64,000 nt of DNA from Rhodobacteraceae bacterium REDSEA-S34_B6 (GTDB lineage Bacteria; Pseudomonadota; Alphaproteobacteria; Rhodobacterales; Rhodobacteraceae). The translations under genes were made by a program, and so were the position numbers. The DNA lies in NCBI GenBank assembly GCA_001627925.1, contig LUQC01000108.1, positions 48,018-112,017 on the forward strand, in the 5' to 3' direction. Positions within the stretch are counted from its first letter, which is position 1. Each line of letters begins with the position of its first letter. Below are positions 8,505 through 17,627 of this stretch, piece by piece. The notes beneath the pieces are model-generated. The model had not been told where the DNA came from, searched no databases, and saw nothing but the letters and a program-made list of their open reading frames with translations.

Positions 8505-9845
8505 TTATTTAATAGCGTCCCATGCTGCCTGAATGTTGTCAGCCGTTGTATTTGCATCTTGCCCATTTGCAAAAGCAGTCATCTCACTCCAGAACGCACC
8601 AGCTCCGATTGCACCAGGCATTAAATCGGAAGCATCAAAACGGAAAGTTGTGGCATTTGCCAATATTTCGCCCTGTTTTCTAAGAAGTGGGGTCGCGTAT
8701 GCTGATAAGTCAGCCCCTTTGTGGGCTGTTAAGAATACGCCCTGCTGCATCCATGCTTCGTGTGCAGAGGCTTCTTGTAAATATTTGAAGAAGCCACGAG
8801 TTGCAGGGGAGTCTTTAGCCATAGTGTAAAGAGTGCCTGCTCCAAGAACTGGGTTACCTAAATTACCAGACGCAAACGGTGGGAAGTAAAAAGCATCCGC
8901 TTCGCCACGCGCTACTTCTTCACCTTTATCAGGGAAAAAACCTGTGATGAAAGATGCTTGACGATGCATCATGCAACTTGGTGGAGATGTAAACAAACCT
9001 TTTGGTGCATCACCAAAAGATGTCGTGGCAACTGATGCTGCCCCACCAGCCACATAATCATCATTTCGTGAAAACTTTCCATAAAGTTCCATTGCGTTGA
9101 TAACTTCTTGGCTGTTGAATGCTAGGTCATTTGAAACCCAACGGTCATAATTTTCTGCTGAAGTCGTGCGCAACATGATGTCTTCCATCCAATCAGTTGC
9201 TGTCCATCCAGTAGCATTGCCGGATTCCACACCAATACACCAAGGGGTATTGCCATCCGCTACCATTTGGTCTGAAAGCTCGATTAGTTCTTCCATTGTC
9301 GCAGGTATTTCATAGCCATTATCTTCAAATTGCTCAGGTGAGTACCAAACTAAAGATTTTAAATCCATTTTGAAGGCAAAACCATAGAAGTGATCATTTC
9401 CATTTGCGTCGGCGTATGTTCCAAGATCAACCCATGATGATCCTGCGCCATAGTTATCTTTCATCCAAGCAGCTGCTTCATCTCCAATTGGGACCAAGTG
9501 ACCTTCTGCTGCCATATCTGCAGCAAGACCTGGCTGTGGAAATATCGCAATATTCGGTGGGTTGTTTGAGCGCATGTCAGCTACAACTAGGGCTGCGAAG
9601 TCTCGTGAGCCAGAGTACTGAATTTTAGCGCCAGTCGCTTTTTCAAAACAGCTCACGGTATTCAGAAACATTTCCTGGTCTGTGCCCAGTAGTGAGCCTT
9701 GAACGGTAATGACTTCACCGGGAAAACTTCCCATATCACCTAACTTTGACGGCGTATTGCAAACGTCGGCATTGGCTGCACTTCCGAAAGCGAATGAAGC
9801 AGCAACTAATACTGCTGTAGTGGTTATTTTTTTATTTATGGCCAT
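8505..9845 (-). CDS. aglE: Alpha-glucoside-binding protein AglE
   Basis: A 446-residue periplasmic solute-binding protein, family 1 (MalE-like). Residues 1-26 form a signal peptide (basic MAINKK, hydrophobic core, cleavage after A-N-A before DVCNTP). Mature sequence contains conserved aromatic and glycine patterns such as NTPWCIGVESGNATGW and FFKYLQEASAHEAW. I start at ATG 9845 because GGGAGGG lies 6 bases upstream; the in-frame codon at 9896 would add 17 residues before the signal peptide. First gene of aglEFGAK; operator-like repeats lie upstream. Confidence 0.88.
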   Translation of the reverse strand: MAINKKITTTAVLVAASFAFGSAANADVCNTPSKLGDMGSFPGEVITVQGSLLGTDQEMFLNTVSCFEKATGAKIQYSGSRDFAALVVADMRSNNPPNIAIFPQPGLAADMAAEGHLVPIGDEAAAWMKDNYGAGSSWVDLGTYADANGNDHFYGFAFKMDLKSLVWYSPEQFEDNGYEIPATMEELIELSDQMVADGNTPWCIGVESGNATGWTATDWMEDIMLRTTSAENYDRWVSNDLAFNSQEVINAMELYGKFSRNDDYVAGGAASVATTSFGDAPKGLFTSPPSCMMHRQASFITGFFPDKGEEVARGEADAFYFPPFASGNLGNPVLGAGTLYTMAKDSPATRGFFKYLQEASAHEAWMQQGVFLTAHKGADLSAYATPLLRKQGEILANATTFRFDASDLMPGAIGAGAFWSEMTAFANGQDANTTADNIQAAWDAIK

Positions 9846-9873
9846 AAATTCCCTCCCAAGAATAATTTTTTGC

Positions 9874-9890
9874 CTACAGTAATATTGTAG
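9874..9890 (-). promoter_or_regulatory. Near-perfect palindrome in aglE leader
   Basis: CTACAGTAATATTGTAG has arms matching at seven of eight positions and lies about 30 bases before the aglE start. It could be a second protein site or a small hairpin in the aglE mRNA leader. Confidence 0.3.
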
Positions 9891-9976
9891 AAACAAATTG
9901 GCTATTTATTAGCATCTAAGTGCTAGGGGAAACGCTAACATTTGATTTTTGGTCCTGCAAGCATCAAATTTATTGA

Positions 9977-9992
9977 ATGTTACCGATAACAT
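9977..9992. promoter_or_regulatory. LacI-type operator upstream of aglE
   Basis: ATGTTACCGATAACAT is a 16-base inverted repeat with 7 of 8 matching pairs and a central CG, the form of LacI-family operators. It is 130 bases before the aglE start. A 12-base copy, TATCGGTAACAT, recurs at 10515-10526, and the half-site AATGTTAC at 10062-10069. A LacI-type AglR is the usual regulator of agl operons, but no such gene is in the window; the regulator is inferred. Confidence 0.5.
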
Positions 9993-10068
9993 TGACTGAA
10001 TATGATTCAGGTAATTGAGTTCGAATTTAACTTTTTAAAATTTAACCAGTTAAATATCAGTAATGTTA

Positions 10069-10533
10069 CTATGTGTATTTCCCTTGGAGAAAAATCAGAG
10101 GCTCGCCTTTATCAATATTGAAGCTATCGACACGCCCTAAAAATATTGTGTGATCGCCACCTTCGTGTTTGGAGTAAAATGAACACTCAAACAATGCCAA
10201 ACAATCATTAATAATAGGAACTCCATGGGAATTATATTGCCAATCTATCTCTTCAAACCCCTGGGTGGGCTTAACAAACGCAGAACACAAATCGATTTGC
10301 TGTTTTTTTAAGACATGTATCACAAAATGATTTGAATTGGCAAAATAGTCGTGACGTTTTGAATCTTTAGCTGCAGACCAAAGCACCAAAGGAGGGTTTA
10401 ACGAAACACTCGTAAAACTATTTACAGTAATTCCTACCGGCCCTTGCTCTGAGCCACAGGTCACTATGGTTACCCCCGTTGCAAACTGACTTAAGGCTTC
10501 TTTGTAAATACTGATATCGGTAACATCAGCCAA
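10069..10533 (-). CDS. Flavin reductase-like protein
   Basis: A 154-residue protein of the flavin reductase-like domain family (RutF/HpaC small component). Typical elements are FATGVTIVT near 17-25, GITVNSFTSVSLNPPLVLW near 34-52, the FVIHVL strand and GGDHTIFLGRV near the C-terminus. Members reduce FMN or FAD with NAD(P)H for a partner monooxygenase. No monooxygenase is adjacent. The start is a TTG with GGAG about 10 bases upstream. A copy of the aglE operator core overlaps codons 3-7, so it may share regulation with the agl operon. Confidence 0.82.
   Translation of the reverse strand: MADVTDISIYKEALSQFATGVTIVTCGSEQGPVGITVNSFTSVSLNPPLVLWSAAKDSKRHDYFANSNHFVIHVLKKQQIDLCSAFVKPTQGFEEIDWQYNSHGVPIINDCLALFECSFYSKHEGGDHTIFLGRVDSFNIDKGEPLIFLQGKYT
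10515..10526. promoter_or_regulatory. Second copy of agl operator core
   Basis: TATCGGTAACAT equals 12 contiguous bases of the reverse complement of the operator at 9977-9992. It lies in the first codons of the flavin reductase gene, about 535 bases from the first site, a spacing that would permit looping between two operators. Function is inference. Confidence 0.35.
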
Positions 10534-10879
10534 AATATGTAAACTCCATCAATTATACCAATTAAAATGGATTAAAGTGAACCTTTTTAGTAAAAATACC
10601 TAGGAGGTTAGATTGCCTTAGTTTGGAATAACGGTATGAAATACTGCCGTCAACTCATAAAAAGTTGGGAATACGGTCCTAATATTTTTCAATTCATCGC
10701 TATTTTAAATAAGATCTTCTTATCGACTCAGCGGAGAATACTCCAAAGAGATTTTTTATATGCTAATAGTTAGCTCGGTAGTTTTTATATCATTAAGTCG
10801 ATTTAGAATGACTTTTAGTTTACTTGAATTTAAGAGTATGAATTCAAGCGCTTGAATTAAAAGTTTTAAAGGCAAGATC
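10534..10879. other. Intergenic region between divergent genes
   Basis: About 346 bases between the flavin reductase gene (minus) and the ABC exporter (plus). The only clear element is the palindrome at 10841-10858. A 45-codon ORF (10636-10773) is present but not convincing. Confidence 0.5.
10841..10858. promoter_or_regulatory. Perfect 18-bp palindrome before ABC exporter
   Basis: AATTCAAGCGCTTGAATT is exactly self-complementary and ends 21 bases before the ABC exporter start. CAAGCGCTTG with central CG is a common core of LacI-family operators. An extra half-site CTTGAATT lies at 10823-10830. This position, between promoter and start codon, suits a repressor site. Confidence 0.5.
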
Positions 10880-12631
10880 ATGGAATCGGTTAATACACCA
10901 ACTGGCGATGACGCATTAAAAACTGCTAAGCGTTTAATTAAAGAAACTATTCCAAAAAGAAAGAAGATTATTACTGCATCTATTGTCTGTATGGTTGGTG
11001 TTTCCGTTTTTACAGCGGCGCTTGCCTATACAACCAAGTTAATTGTAAACGATGTTTTCGTTGCGAAAGATGCAGGAGCAGCGATTGAAGTCGCAATCAT
11101 AGTCATTTTTGTGTCATTCTCGAAAAGCCTATTTCACTATGGTAATGCTGTTCTTCAAACGGTGCTTAATCGATCCATTTCCAGTTTTTACCAAAAAGAA
11201 GCTTTTCAAAAAACGCTCAGAAGAGAAATAAGTTTTTTCAATGGAAAACATGCCTCTGATCATATGGCGCAGATCCGATTGTACGGTATGGCCGCAGGCC
11301 AAGCAGTGACAGCTATCTGCTCTCGGTTTTTGACTGAAGTACTAACGCTCGTGGCGCTCTTTGTTGTTATGTTCCTTCAAGATGCTCTGATGACGCTATA
11401 TTCCATAGTTATAATTCCCATCATCTTTGGTTTGGTTTCGTTCCTTTCTCGTAAAATTAGAAAGGTTGCCAAGGAGGAAACGGATCTATCTGGACATTAT
11501 TTTGCAGCGGGTTCAGAAGCTCTAGCGGGTGTTCGTACTGTAAAAAGTTATAATTTGGAACGTAAATCTATAGAAAAATTTAATTCTTCCGTAGATGCAT
11601 TAGAAGATCGGATCTTTGGAATTAGCAAGGTAACCGCCGCGACCCATCCAATAATGGAGTTCCTGGGTGGTTTAGTACTAGGTGTATTTGTGATTTATGC
11701 AGCCTGGCAGACAATTACCTATGGGAAAACTCCAGGGGAATTTACAGCATTTATAACAGCGTTTCTTCTAGCTTATCAGCCAGCATCTAAAATTTCGAAA
11801 CTTTGGGTCGAATTACAGAAATCGCTGACTCAATCATTTTTTATGTTCAGATTAATTGATACTAAGCCAAAAAGTGTCAGCTGCGGAAATAAATCATTAC
11901 AAAGCGGAAATGGAAGCGTAAATTTCTCTAATGTTTCGTTTGGTTATGAAAATGATGAGGTATCAATCGACAAAGTGAGTTTTAATTTAGAACCCGGAGA
12001 TAAAGTCGCAATTGTCGGAAAGTCTGGAGCTGGCAAATCAACGCTAGTCGACCTAATTCTTGGTTTCTATAGCCCCACTGATGGCATGATCGAAATCGGT
12101 TCGATGGATATTTCATCAATCTCACCTATGGATCTAAAAAATCATATTGCTTTTATAAGCCAGGATGTTTTCCTATTTGACGATACAATTGAGGAAAATA
12201 TTAAGGATGGTTTTGCCAGTGCTTCCCATGAGGAAATCATAGCCGCAGTACATAGTGCCCAGGTTGACGGTTTTGCAGAAGACTTTCCATTAGGATTGCA
12301 AACTAGGGTAGGTGCTAATGGTTCAAATTTGTCCGGTGGTCAGAAACAAAGGGTTGCAATAGCACGGGGTCTATTAAAAAGAGCATCTATCTATATATTT
12401 GATGAAGCGACAAGTGCTTTAGATGTAGAAAATGAGCGTGAAATTATGACAGCTCTTTTGGAAACCCTAAAAAATGAAACAGTTATATTTGTCACCCACA
12501 GACCTGCACTATTTGAGTACGTGGACAAAGTCTTGATGCTTGAAAAGGGCAGAGTAGTTGGTTTTGATGAGCCGAGCAAGATAGACAAAACATCAACTGA
12601 ATTTCGTGAATTGTTCGGGGTGCTCCAATAA
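10880..12631 (+). CDS. ABC exporter, fused permease-ATPase (MsbA-like)
   Basis: A 583-residue half-transporter with an N-terminal type-1 exporter membrane domain (six segments, residues about 30-310) and a C-terminal ATPase. Walker A VGKSGAGKST is near residue 378-387, the signature LSGGQKQ near 483 and Walker B IYIFDEATSALD near 505-516. It should act as a homodimer in the inner membrane, exporting a lipid, peptide or drug; the substrate cannot be told. AAAGG lies 9 bases before the ATG. It stands alone on plus, convergent with tlpA, behind a perfect palindrome that suggests specific control. Confidence 0.85.
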   Translation: MESVNTPTGDDALKTAKRLIKETIPKRKKIITASIVCMVGVSVFTAALAYTTKLIVNDVFVAKDAGAAIEVAIIVIFVSFSKSLFHYGNAVLQTVLNRSISSFYQKEAFQKTLRREISFFNGKHASDHMAQIRLYGMAAGQAVTAICSRFLTEVLTLVALFVVMFLQDALMTLYSIVIIPIIFGLVSFLSRKIRKVAKEETDLSGHYFAAGSEALAGVRTVKSYNLERKSIEKFNSSVDALEDRIFGISKVTAATHPIMEFLGGLVLGVFVIYAAWQTITYGKTPGEFTAFITAFLLAYQPASKISKLWVELQKSLTQSFFMFRLIDTKPKSVSCGNKSLQSGNGSVNFSNVSFGYENDEVSIDKVSFNLEPGDKVAIVGKSGAGKSTLVDLILGFYSPTDGMIEIGSMDISSISPMDLKNHIAFISQDVFLFDDTIEENIKDGFASASHEEIIAAVHSAQVDGFAEDFPLGLQTRVGANGSNLSGGQKQRVAIARGLLKRASIYIFDEATSALDVENEREIMTALLETLKNETVIFVTHRPALFEYVDKVLMLEKGRVVGFDEPSKIDKTSTEFRELFGVLQ

Positions 12632-12655
12632 TAGAAATAAGGACACCTCATGAAT

Positions 12656-13231
12656 TCACTTAGCTGTGTCGATTTCCACTGCTTTTTTAATAAAATCAAT
12701 TGTTGCAGACTTAGACCAATCCGCATCGCCAATTAAACGACCTATCTCATAACCGTTTTTGTCTAATAATATTGTCAATGGAAGAGCCGCAACACCCGAT
12801 GCGCGAGCAAGCTGGCCCTTCGGATCCCGGAATTTTGGAAGATTAATAATGTTGTTATCATCAAAGAAATTATCTATCGCTTCGCTGCTACTGCGCATTG
12901 TTGCGATTGTGAGAATTTGAAAAGCATCACCGTCAAGCTGGTTTGACAGAGTTTCAAGGCTTGGCATTTCTTTGCGGCAAGGTGCGCACCATGTTGCCCA
13001 AAAGTTTACGAGGGTTACGCGCCCCTGAAATTGTTTTAGTGTTATTTCTTTTCCATCTTGGTCAAAAAAAACGGTATTTGGTGCACTAAAAACGTTATTT
13101 GATAGTGCCATTTTTTTCATATCACCAAATTTAAGATTATTGAGTTCACCAAATTTTGTTTCATTTGCAGAAAGGACATTTGCGATCAATAAAAATGAGG
13201 TGTAAAGAACAGCATATTGAATTTTGTTCAT
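12656..13231 (-). CDS. tlpA: TlpA-like thiol-disulfide oxidoreductase
   Basis: A 191-residue exported thioredoxin-fold protein. An N-terminal hydrophobic segment (residues 5-20) is a signal peptide or anchor; the domain carries VNFWATWCAPCRKEMPSL with the redox pair WCAPC and the cis-Pro strand AALPLTILLD. TlpA proteins reduce disulfides in the periplasm, often for CuA or cytochrome maturation, and the aa3 oxidase genes are in this window. Start ATG 13231 has GGAG 8 bases upstream; a longer in-frame reading from 13351 would run through the start of argH and is not credible. Divergent from argH with only 22 bases between. Confidence 0.85.
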   Translation of the reverse strand: MNKIQYAVLYTSFLLIANVLSANETKFGELNNLKFGDMKKMALSNNVFSAPNTVFFDQDGKEITLKQFQGRVTLVNFWATWCAPCRKEMPSLETLSNQLDGDAFQILTIATMRSSSEAIDNFFDDNNIINLPKFRDPKGQLARASGVAALPLTILLDKNGYEIGRLIGDADWSKSATIDFIKKAVEIDTAK

Positions 13232-13253
13232 ATAGACTCCGAAAGGTTCATTA

Positions 13254-14648
13254 ATGACGCAAGAAAAAGCTAACCTAATGTGGGGCGGTAGATTTGCCGG
13301 CGGACAAGATGCCCTTATGGAGGAAATTAATGCTTCAATTGACTTTGACAAGCGATTAGCAGAGCATGATATCTTCGCTTCTAAAGTCCATGCTAAAATG
13401 CTGTCAGATCAAGGCATAATTAGTGAAGAAGACTATAAATCTATAGTTGGTGGGCTTGATCAAATTAGTTTGCAGATCAAAAAAAACGAATTTATTTTTG
13501 ATAGAGCTCTCGAGGACATTCATATGAATGTTGAGGCGCGCCTGAAAGAAATAATTGGAGAGCCAGCGGGAAGGCTTCACACCGCTCGGTCTCGAAATGA
13601 TCAAGTTGCAACTGATTTTCGATTATGGGTTCGTGATCAAATTGATTTTTCACAAAAGTTAATCAAGTCGTTAATAGAAGCTCTCCTGGATCAGGCTGAA
13701 TTGGGAGCTGATTGGGTAATGCCTGGATTTACTCATTTACAAATGGCGCAACCGGTTACTTGGGGCCATCATATGATGGCTTATGTAGAAATGTTTAGCA
13801 GAGATTTGTCAAGATTTACTGATGCTAGAGATCGGATGAACGAATGTCCATTGGGCTCAGCTGCCCTGGCTGGAACGTCATTTCCAATAAATCGAGAAAA
13901 AACATCGTCGGCCCTACATTTTAAAGCTCCTTCAGCAAATTCTTTAGATGCAGTAAGTGACAGAGATTTTGCACTAGAATTTTTGTCAGTTTCATCGATT
14001 TGTGGCATGCATTTAAGTCGATTGGCTGAGGAATTGGTAATTTGGTCTTCGGCACAATTTAAATTAATTTCACTTTCCGATCGTTTTTCAACTGGGTCAT
14101 CAATAATGCCTCAAAAGAAAAATCCTGATGCTGCAGAATTGATAAGAGCCAAAATAGGTAGAATTTTTGGTGCAAATGTAGCTCTTATGATTGTAATGAA
14201 AGGACTTCCTTTGGCTTACTCAAAAGACATGCAAGAGGATAAGGAGCAGGTATTTGATGCCGCCGATAATTTGATGGTTGCTCTAGCAGCCATGAGTGGG
14301 ATGATTAAAGATCTCAAAGCAAATAAGGAAAATATGGAGGCAGCTGCACATTTTGGATTTTCTACTGCAACAGATTTGGCAGACTGGCTGGTTCAAAAAT
14401 TGAATTTGCCGTTTAGAGAAGCACATCATATCACTGGCCAAATAGTGCAAAGAGCAGAAGTAAAAAAATGTGATCTATGTGATCTGGATTTAGCTGTAAT
14501 ACGAGAGGTAGATGATAGAATTACTGAAGATATCTACTCTGTTCTTTCAGTACAAAACTCGGTTGCCTCAAGGGCCTCATATGGAGGGACGGCCCCGTCT
14601 CAAGTAAGAAGTCAGATTGCCCGTTGGAGAAAGACCTTGGAGTTATGA
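13254..14648 (+). CDS. argH: Argininosuccinate lyase
   Basis: A 464-residue enzyme of the fumarase/aspartase superfamily that splits argininosuccinate to arginine and fumarate, the last step of arginine synthesis. It shows MWGGRF near the N-terminus, [17 protein letters not shown], the TPGFTHLQ-like [12 protein letters not shown], and the superfamily signature [12 protein letters not shown] near residue 281. Length is normal. AAAGG lies before the ATG and is inside the tlpA leader on the other strand. The stop overlaps the start of the lptM-like gene (ATGA). Confidence 0.95.
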   Translation: MTQEKANLMWGGRFAGGQDALMEEINASIDFDKRLAEHDIFASKVHAKMLSDQGIISEEDYKSIVGGLDQISLQIKKNEFIFDRALEDIHMNVEARLKEIIGEPAGRLHTARSRNDQVATDFRLWVRDQIDFSQKLIKSLIEALLDQAELGADWVMPGFTHLQMAQPVTWGHHMMAYVEMFSRDLSRFTDARDRMNECPLGSAALAGTSFPINREKTSSALHFKAPSANSLDAVSDRDFALEFLSVSSICGMHLSRLAEELVIWSSAQFKLISLSDRFSTGSSIMPQKKNPDAAELIRAKIGRIFGANVALMIVMKGLPLAYSKDMQEDKEQVFDAADNLMVALAAMSGMIKDLKANKENMEAAAHFGFSTATDLADWLVQKLNLPFREAHHITGQIVQRAEVKKCDLCDLDLAVIREVDDRITEDIYSVLSVQNSVASRASYGGTAPSQVRSQIARWRKTLEL

Positions 14649-14740
14649 AATTTATATTGATTATAGTTTTCTCAGTTGCCTTAAACGGGTGTGGTATCGA
14701 TGGAGCCCCGACACCTAAATCCCTAGAGATGACTGACTGA
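14645..14740 (+). CDS. lptM: Tiny lipoprotein between argH and lysA (LptM-like)
   Basis: A 31-residue [19 protein letters not shown] then [10 protein letters not shown], with a lipoprotein signal peptide and lipobox L-N-G-C. After cysteine 16 only 15 residues follow, ending EMTD. Its ATG overlaps the argH TGA. A short lipoprotein of this build beside lysA is known in many proteobacteria and corresponds to YifL/LptM, which helps assemble the LPS translocon LptD. Assignment rests on size, lipobox and place in the order argH-x-lysA. Confidence 0.75.
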   Translation: MKFILIIVFSVALNGCGIDGAPTPKSLEMTD

Positions 14741-14856
14741 GGCCTATTAAAAGATTAGTGGTTATTATTATATACTCTAACCTCATTTACATTTTCCAGA
14801 ATTGTCTACAATATGTCTCGGAATTATTTTCCAAGCTTTCAATTAGGTGTTTTTAA

Positions 14857-16125
14857 ATGGATCATTTTTCTTATAAGGAGGACATTCTTCACGCCGAAGA
14901 AGTCTCAATACAAGAGATTGCGAAAGAAGTAGGAACACCATTTTATATTTATTCTACTGCAACCCTGCGTAGACATTTTGATTTATTTGAAAGCGCTCTA
15001 AGTGGTGTTGATCACTTGATATGTTATGCTGTTAAGGCTGCCTCAAATCAGGCTATTTTGAAAACGTTGGCAAAATTTGGTGCTGGAATGGACGTTGTTT
15101 CCGGTGGTGAATACAAACGAGCCAGAGACGCTGGTGTAGATGGTGGCCGTATCGTTTTTTCGGGAGTTGGAAAAACTGGTGCTGAGATGAAACTCGCCCT
15201 GCATGAGGGTGTGCGACAGTTCAATGTTGAGTCTGAGGAGGAACTATTAGTATTATCAGGCATAGCTCATGATATGAACCGAGTAGCGCCAATAAGTATA
15301 AGAGTAAATCCAGACGTTGACGCCAAAACTCACGAAAAAATTGCCACAGGTAAGGCCGAGAACAAATTTGGAATACCAATATCAAGGGCAAGAGAAGTTT
15401 ATGCAAGAGCTGCTTCACTACCCGGTATACAGGTTGTGGGAATAGATCTCCACATAGGTAGTCAACTTACTCAACTTTTACCTTTTGAGAAAGCATATAC
15501 GAAAATCGCTGATCTCACTGACGTCTTGAGGTCTGATGGACATGAAATCAAACGACTTGATTTGGGTGGTGGTTTGGGTATTCCATATGGATTGGAAGAT
15601 GGCAGCCCTCCAACACCAAAAGAATATGGTGAAATGGTTAAAAGAGTATTAGGCCATCTAAATTGTGAAATAGAAATCGAGCCTGGAAGACTATTGGTCG
15701 GTAATGCTGGTTTGCTCGTTTCAGAGGTAATTTACGTTAAAAAAGGTCACGACAGGGAATTTTTAATTTTGGATGCAGCAATGAATGATTTATTACGTCC
15801 AGCCCTCTACGAAGCATATCATGATATAGTTCCAGTCAAAAAATCTTCTTCAAACCAAGAGAACGCGATTTATGATGTAGTTGGTCCAGTTTGCGAGACC
15901 GGGGACACTTTTGCTAAATCCCGCGCCATGAAAAAATGTAGTCCGGGTGATCTTGTGGCTTTTCGTTCTGCTGGAGCATACGGGGCTGCAATGGCCAGTG
16001 AGTATAATACAAGACCTTTGGTACCAGAAGTTTTAACAAATAATCATGAATATTCAGTTATTCGAGAGAGGCCAGCCTTGGAGGAAATTATAGCTCGAGA
16101 TAAAATACCTTTCTGGTTGAAATGA
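14857..16125 (+). CDS. lysA: Diaminopimelate decarboxylase
   Basis: A 422-residue PLP enzyme (fold type III) that makes lysine from meso-diaminopimelate. The PLP lysine is in CYAVKAASN near residue 59, LDLGGGLGIPYG binds the phosphate, IEPGRLLVGNAG carries the conserved arginine, and GPVCETGDTFAKSR has the active-site CEXXD. Full length. It follows the argH-lptM pair after 116 bases, and is convergent with the zinc-ribbon gene. Confidence 0.95.
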   Translation: MDHFSYKEDILHAEEVSIQEIAKEVGTPFYIYSTATLRRHFDLFESALSGVDHLICYAVKAASNQAILKTLAKFGAGMDVVSGGEYKRARDAGVDGGRIVFSGVGKTGAEMKLALHEGVRQFNVESEEELLVLSGIAHDMNRVAPISIRVNPDVDAKTHEKIATGKAENKFGIPISRAREVYARAASLPGIQVVGIDLHIGSQLTQLLPFEKAYTKIADLTDVLRSDGHEIKRLDLGGGLGIPYGLEDGSPPTPKEYGEMVKRVLGHLNCEIEIEPGRLLVGNAGLLVSEVIYVKKGHDREFLILDAAMNDLLRPALYEAYHDIVPVKKSSSNQENAIYDVVGPVCETGDTFAKSRAMKKCSPGDLVAFRSAGAYGAAMASEYNTRPLVPEVLTNNHEYSVIRERPALEEIIARDKIPFWLK

Positions 16126-16146
16126 GCAGCTCTAATGCACGTATTT

Positions 16147-16824
16147 TTAATTTTTGATTTGTTCTATTAAATTTTTCAGTACACCGTCTCTTATTGCTAG
16201 TAGGTAATCTACGTAGTTTTTGTAAATTTCCAAATACACTGCTGCTTGTGGCATGGATTGAGTGATTAAGTCTTCATAGGTAAACGCTGCCCAACAAACA
16301 CCAATTATTGCCCACCCGATAAAAAATCCAACTTTACCAGATTTGGTTTTTGATTTTTCCGAGACTTCATCTGGAGAGTTTGGCGCTGAGGTTTCCTCTA
16401 AGGTAGTTCCTATTTCGATATTATTTGGCAATATCTTATCGTGTGCTTTGCGTTTGTCTTTAGTGATATTTTTGATGGCTCTTTTACTTAATGGCTTTTG
16501 CGCAGCACTGCTTGCATTGCGATCTGCCTCTCGTGTTCGTATCTCGAGATCAGCCTCTTCTCGTAGAATTTCCAAGACATCTCCATCGATATCCTTAGTA
16601 GATTTATCTTTAAGAAAACTTTCAGTTGTTTCAAATATGGGTAAACCGCTGCTCTCTGGACCTTCGTAATTAGAGATTTTATCTTTGACAGTTTTTTTGC
16701 CAGAAAGACCGGTTACAAACCAAGTTTTAGAGCAGTTTGAGCACTGAACATCTCTTCCTGTAGCAGGTATTATATCATTTGGAACTTCGTAATTGGCGTT
16801 GCAATTTGGGCACTTGATTAACAT
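16147..16824 (-). CDS. Zinc-ribbon membrane protein (MJ0042 type)
   Basis: A 225-residue protein. Residues 1-40 form a zinc ribbon (CPNCNANYEVP then CSNCSKTWFV), the MJ0042/zinc_ribbon_5 motif. A charged, poorly ordered linker follows (about 45-165), then one membrane segment VGFFIGWAIIGVCWAAF near 172-188 and a short helical tail. In related bacteria a gene of this type sits between lysA and ftsE on the opposite strand. Function is unknown; the topology suggests a cytoplasmic zinc head anchored in the membrane. Confidence 0.75.
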   Translation of the reverse strand: MLIKCPNCNANYEVPNDIIPATGRDVQCSNCSKTWFVTGLSGKKTVKDKISNYEGPESSGLPIFETTESFLKDKSTKDIDGDVLEILREEADLEIRTREADRNASSAAQKPLSKRAIKNITKDKRKAHDKILPNNIEIGTTLEETSAPNSPDEVSEKSKTKSGKVGFFIGWAIIGVCWAAFTYEDLITQSMPQAAVYLEIYKNYVDYLLAIRDGVLKNLIEQIKN

Positions 16825-16949
16825 AAGCTTTGTTGCTCGGTTTTATAGAAATAATAAATTACTTATTGCATATATTGTTTTCCATAGCATAGGGAAAAGT
16901 GCTAGGTTTGGGTTATAATATTTTCATCTTTTAGATTTTTGGAACGGTT

Positions 16950-17627
16950 TTGCTAGAAATATCGAAGGTTAGCTATTCTTACGGCGGTAATTCAGTTTTT
17001 TCTGAAGTGTCATTAAGTGTAGCTCCCGGCTCCTTCTACTTCTTAACTGGTCCATCTGGGTCTGGGAAAACTACGTTCATTAATCTTTGCGCTGGCGCCC
17101 TTATTCCGGAAGTGGGTAATATAAGTGTCTTTGGCCAAGAGACTAGAAATATGAGTAATTATGAACTTTCGCAGATGAGAAGACGCTTAGGAATAGTACA
17201 TCAGAATTGTGAATTCTTAGATCATTTGAGTATTGAAGAAAATATTGCGTTGCCTTTAACGGTTGCTGGTATGGATAATACTAAAGAACGTGCAAATGTT
17301 TTGGAATTAATGAAGTGGGTTGGTCTGGACTCAAAGTCTGATGTGAAACCGCAGGAATTATCTGGAGGTGAACTACAAAGATTAGCACTCGCGAGAGCCG
17401 TAATTATGTCACCGGAGATAATATTGGCTGATGAGCCAACTGGAAATGTAGATTGGGAGATGTCGCAGAGGCTTTTAACACTTATGATCGAATTAAATAA
17501 AATGGGTAAAACAATTTTCATTTCTACACATGACCTTTCTTTAATTAGACTGGCTAAGGCTCATGTGACGGCAAGGACTTTAAGAATTTCAGATTTAAAA
17601 TTAAGCCAGGCAGGAGCTGATCTGTAG
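16950..17627 (+). CDS. ftsE: Cell-division ATPase FtsE
   Basis: A 225-residue ABC ATPase that pairs with FtsX and controls periplasmic cell-wall hydrolases at the division site. Walker A GPSGSGKT at 34-41, signature LSGGELQRLALARA, Walker B IILADEPTGNVD. Start is TTG with GGAACGG upstream. The ftsX GTG shares a base with the ftsE TAG, so the two are translationally coupled. Confidence 0.92.
   Translation: MLEISKVSYSYGGNSVFSEVSLSVAPGSFYFLTGPSGSGKTTFINLCAGALIPEVGNISVFGQETRNMSNYELSQMRRRLGIVHQNCEFLDHLSIEENIALPLTVAGMDNTKERANVLELMKWVGLDSKSDVKPQELSGGELQRLALARAVIMSPEIILADEPTGNVDWEMSQRLLTLMIELNKMGKTIFISTHDLSLIRLAKAHVTARTLRISDLKLSQAGADL

Noticed and set aside
10041..10054. TTTAAC-CA-GTTAAA inverted repeat, considered as a CtrA or repressor site
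   Set aside because: Spacing does not fit TTAA-N7-TTAA, and AT-rich palindromes of this size are common here.
10636..10773. 45-codon ORF starting MKYCRQLIKSWEYG before the ABC exporter
   Set aside because: Only a weak GGA-type ribosome site, composition without pattern, and such lengths occur by chance in AT-rich DNA.
13232..13351. N-terminal extension of tlpA
   Set aside because: It would cover the argH start on the other strand and lacks a signal peptide at its beginning; ATG 13231 has a good ribosome site and signal peptide.
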